Of a DNA stretch of 64,000 nucleotides, positions 61,821-64,000 are shown piece by piece (positions within the stretch are counted from its first letter, which is position 1; the number at the start of each line of letters is the position of its first letter). The notes beneath the pieces are model-generated. The model was given only the letters and a program-made list of their open reading frames with translations, ran no database searches and had not been told where the DNA came from. The position numbers and the translations under genes were made by a program. Location: the NCBI RefSeq assembly GCF_003994415.1, contig NZ_CP034689.1:1984001-2048000 (forward strand). The letters run 5' to 3'. The stretch is from Achromobacter spanius. Lineage in GTDB: Bacteria; Pseudomonadota; Gammaproteobacteria; Burkholderiales; Burkholderiaceae_B.

Positions 61821-62626
61821 AAGGTCCCAACAAGACATTGCGCGCCGTGGTGCTGGGGCTGGGCTATTTCTTCCTGTACGTACCCATCATCAGCCTGATG
61901 GTGTTTTCGTTCAACGCGTCGCCCACCGTCACGTCGTGGACGGGCTTCTCGTTTCGCTGGTATCACGCGCTGGTCAATGACGACGCGCTGTTGCGGGCCG
62001 CGTGGCTGTCGTTTCGCATCGCGGCGCTGACGGCCACGGCGGCCGTCATCATCGGCACATGGGCTGGCTACGTGCTGGGCCGCATGGGACGCTTTCGCGG
62101 CTTTTCGCTGTACGTGGGCATGCTGAGCGCGCCGCTGGTCATACCGGAAGTGGTGTTGGGCATTTCCTTGCTGCTGATGTTCGTGGAACTGCGCGGCAGC
62201 CTGGGCTGGCCGGCTGAAAACGGCGTGTTCACCATCTGGGTGGGGCACGTGACGCTGTGCATGGCGTTCGTGGCCGTCGTCATCCAGACCCGCATCCGCG
62301 ACCTGGACCGCTCGCTGGAAGAGGCCGCGCTGGACTTGGGCGCCACCCCCATCACCGTGTTCTTCAAGATCACGCTGCCGCTGATCGCGCCGGCGCTGGC
62401 CTCGGCCTGGCTGCTGTCGTTCACGCTGTCGCTGGACGACGTCGTGCTGGCGTCGTTCCTGTCCGGCCCCAGCTCAAGCACGCTGCCGATGGAAGTGTTT
62501 TCGCGGGTGCGCCTGGGGCTGAAACCCGAGATCAACGCGCTGGCCACCTTGTTCATCCTGGCCGTGGGCACGTGCGTGATCCTGGCCAACCGCCTGCAAT
62601 GGCGCAAGGAATCTGAATCCAAATGA
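61817..62626 (+). CDS. potI: putrescine ABC transporter permease
   Basis: A 269-residue membrane protein. The start at 61817 lies in an ATGA overlap. YFFLYVPIISLMVFSFNASP, WYHALVNDDALLRAAWLSFR and the EAA loop LEEAALDLGATPITVFFKIT identify the PotI/PotC subunit. It completes the importer; its stop overlaps the next gene as well. Confidence 0.94.
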   Translation: MKGPNKTLRAVVLGLGYFFLYVPIISLMVFSFNASPTVTSWTGFSFRWYHALVNDDALLRAAWLSFRIAALTATAAVIIGTWAGYVLGRMGRFRGFSLYVGMLSAPLVIPEVVLGISLLLMFVELRGSLGWPAENGVFTIWVGHVTLCMAFVAVVIQTRIRDLDRSLEEAALDLGATPITVFFKITLPLIAPALASAWLLSFTLSLDDVVLASFLSGPSSSTLPMEVFSRVRLGLKPEINALATLFILAVGTCVILANRLQWRKESESK

Positions 62627-62979
62627 AGCAAACCACCCTGTATGGCCTGACCAAGTGCAGCACCTGCGTCAAGGCGCGCGACTGGCTGTCCGAACACGGC
62701 GTCGACCATGTGTTCGTGGATTACCGCGATCACCCGGTTGAGGCGGCCACGCTGAAATCGTGGTCCGACAAGGTCGGCGGTTGGGAAAAGCTGGTGAACC
62801 GTTCGTCGATGACCTGGCGCAACCTGCCGGAAGACCGCAAGTCGGCCGCGACCGACAAGCAATGGAGCGACCTGATTGCCGAATACCCGGCCCTGGTGCG
62901 CCGCCCGGTCACCGTGACGCCGGATGGCGAAGTCACCGTGGGCTTCAGCGAAAAGCGCTACGGCGAGCGCTTCGCCTGA
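62623..62979 (+). CDS. ArsC/Spx-family protein (YffB-like)
   Basis: A 118-residue thioredoxin-fold protein. YGLTKCSTCVKARDWLSEHG has the C-x2-C pair (Cys12, Cys15) of the YffB/Spx branch, and ALVRRPVTVTPDGEVTVGF the late conserved Arg-Arg-Pro. True arsenate reductases have a C-x5-R site, not seen here, so arsenic function is doubtful. It overlaps potI by four bases, probably by read-through organisation rather than a functional link. Confidence 0.85.
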   Translation: MKQTTLYGLTKCSTCVKARDWLSEHGVDHVFVDYRDHPVEAATLKSWSDKVGGWEKLVNRSSMTWRNLPEDRKSAATDKQWSDLIAEYPALVRRPVTVTPDGEVTVGFSEKRYGERFA

Positions 62980-62994
62980 CGCCACCTGGCGGCG

Positions 62995-63732
62995 ATGGCG
63001 TCCCCCATCCAGGCATCGCGCGGCGTCGGCCAGGCGCTGCCCGATGCCTTTTTTGACCGCGATGCCTGCACCCTGGCGCGCGACTTGTTGGGCAAGGTCA
63101 TCCGCCATTGCGTGGACGGGCTGTGGCTGTCGGTGCGCATCATCGAAACCGAAGCCTACTATCTGGAAGAAAAGGGCAGCCACGCCTCGCTGGGCTACAC
63201 CCACAAGCGCCGCGCGCTGTTCATGGACGGCGGCGTCATCTACATGTATTACGCGCGCGGCGGCGATTCGCTGAATTTCAGCGCCGCCGGGCCGGGTAAC
63301 GCCGTGCTGATCAAGTCCGGGTATCCATGGACTGACGCGCTGTCCGGCCCCGATGCGCTGGCCCGCATGCAGCAGTTGAACCCGGATGCGCGCGGCCTGC
63401 CGCGCCCGCCGTCACGCCTGTGCGCGGGGCAGACGCTGCTGTGCCGTGCGCTGGGGCTGAAGGTGCCACAGTGGGACGCGCGCCGCTTTGATCCCGGCGC
63501 GCTGTATGTGGAGGAAGTGGGCGGCTCGCCGCAAGCCTTGGTCTGCACCACGCGCCTGGGTATACCGCCCGGGCGCGACGAGCATCTGCATTACCGTTTC
63601 GTGGATCCGGCCTACGCTGCCTTCTGCACACGCAACCCCTTGCGGCGCGGGCAACGTGCTGGTCATGACTACGTGTGGGTGGACCGCCAGGGTGTCGTGC
63701 TGCCCGAGGCGCCCGAACTTCCAACGCGCTAG
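62995..63732 (+). CDS. DNA-3-methyladenine glycosylase (AAG family)
   Basis: A 245-residue base-excision enzyme. Conserved blocks are ARDLLGKVIRH, VRIIETEAYY with the catalytic Glu, HASLGYTHKRRALFMDGGVI and YMYYARGGDSLNFSA, and the later RLCAGQTLLCRALGL. It removes alkylated purines. It is convergent with the yrbL-like gene; the two stop codons overlap on a CTAG. Confidence 0.93.
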   Translation: MASPIQASRGVGQALPDAFFDRDACTLARDLLGKVIRHCVDGLWLSVRIIETEAYYLEEKGSHASLGYTHKRRALFMDGGVIYMYYARGGDSLNFSAAGPGNAVLIKSGYPWTDALSGPDALARMQQLNPDARGLPRPPSRLCAGQTLLCRALGLKVPQWDARRFDPGALYVEEVGGSPQALVCTTRLGIPPGRDEHLHYRFVDPAYAAFCTRNPLRRGQRAGHDYVWVDRQGVVLPEAPELPTR

Positions 63733-64000
63733 GTTGCCTTGGCGGCGTCGATGCGTGCTTGCAGGGACTGGCGCATTTCCTGGTATTTACGCGCAATGCG
63801 CTTGCGGTTCAGGCGCTTGCTCCAGGCGTAGAGCGGAATCAGCGGCAAGACCCCGAACCCGTCGATCAGGTACATGCCCGGCTTGCCGTCTGCGTTCAGG
63901 CCGCAGGCGATATTGCTGGCGGAGATGTCGTGCAGTACGACATGCGCGTCGGCCAGGTCCTTGAAGAATTCGTCCAACTGCTCGAAGAACTGCGCGTCCA
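63729..64000 (-). CDS. YrbL-like protein, C-terminal part
   Basis: The frame runs in from the right edge and ends at 63729; about 90 residues are visible. DEFFKDLADAHVVLHDISAS then NIACGLNADGK and MYLIDGFGVLPLIPLYAWSK with KRLNRKRIARKYQEMR are the end of the PhoP-network YrbL family, a kinase-like fold. The N-terminal half is outside the window, so completeness is unknown. Confidence 0.85.
   Translation of the reverse strand, partial: DAQFFEQLDEFFKDLADAHVVLHDISASNIACGLNADGKPGMYLIDGFGVLPLIPLYAWSKRLNRKRIARKYQEMRQSLQARIDAAKAT

Noticed and set aside
62623..62979. Arsenate reductase function
   Set aside because: The C-x2-C pair and lack of a C-x5-R site fit the YffB/Spx branch rather than arsenate reduction.

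Overview
The window reads as a high-GC betaproteobacterial chromosome of the Alcaligenaceae (Achromobacter/Bordetella type). The evidence is Bug-type solute receptors, a DUF3579 gene divergent from argD-argF, TRAP and dipeptide-type transporters in small catabolic clusters, and a tonB-exbB-exbD operon behind a Fur-box-like palindrome. The species call is an inference from gene content and style; no search was run.

Positions 1-25774 are the right part of an integrated HK97-like siphophage. The left end and the integrase lie outside the window. In order it carries: the end of the early region (a tail of one ORF and a possible Q-like regulator); a Panacea-type antitoxin with a frameshifted partner ORF; HNH nuclease; a cos-like stretch; small and large terminase; a small membrane protein; portal; prohead protease; major capsid protein; four head-tail joining genes; tail tube; tail chaperones G and G-T joined by a GGGAAAC slippery site; an 1868-residue tape measure; tail tip and fibre genes; holin; a transglycosylase-like endolysin; and nested Rz/Rz1 spanins. 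After lysis comes a cargo segment: a ribbon-helix-helix protein, an m5C DNA methyltransferase and a NotI-family restriction endonuclease in one overlapping operon behind a palindrome. This is followed by a HepT (DUF86) relic, a small charged protein and a degenerate tRNA-Thr. The prophage ends at a 47-bp copy of the 3' half of tRNA-Val(UAC), the right attachment site.

From 25775 the host chromosome resumes. It holds tonB-exbB-exbD; a two-component system whose kinase gene overlaps the kup K+ transporter; and argG, convergent with kup over a shared terminator. Next is a LysR-controlled cluster (LigI-like hydrolase, Bug receptor, carboxymuconolactone-decarboxylase-like protein, alpha-beta barrel protein, alpha/beta hydrolase) that looks like aromatic or dicarboxylate catabolism. 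Then come a tandem repeat, argD-argF and the DUF3579 gene.

At 41.7-51.8 kb a GntR regulator faces a seven-gene operon: a racemase-like protein, a complete Dpp-type ABC importer and two amidohydrolases, probably for uptake and hydrolysis of a nitrogen-containing compound. A TRAP transporter (dctMQP) follows on the minus strand. The right end carries a YbbP-like permease, truncated haemoglobin and Kdo kinase in an overlapping run, then a potFGHI putrescine importer, an ArsC/YffB-like protein, 3-methyladenine glycosylase, and the 3' end of a yrbL-like gene cut by the window edge.

The most noteworthy elements are the prophage-borne RHH/methylase/NotI-like cassette, the exact slippery heptamer inside the toxin-like ORF, and three host enzymes that lack canonical catalytic residues.
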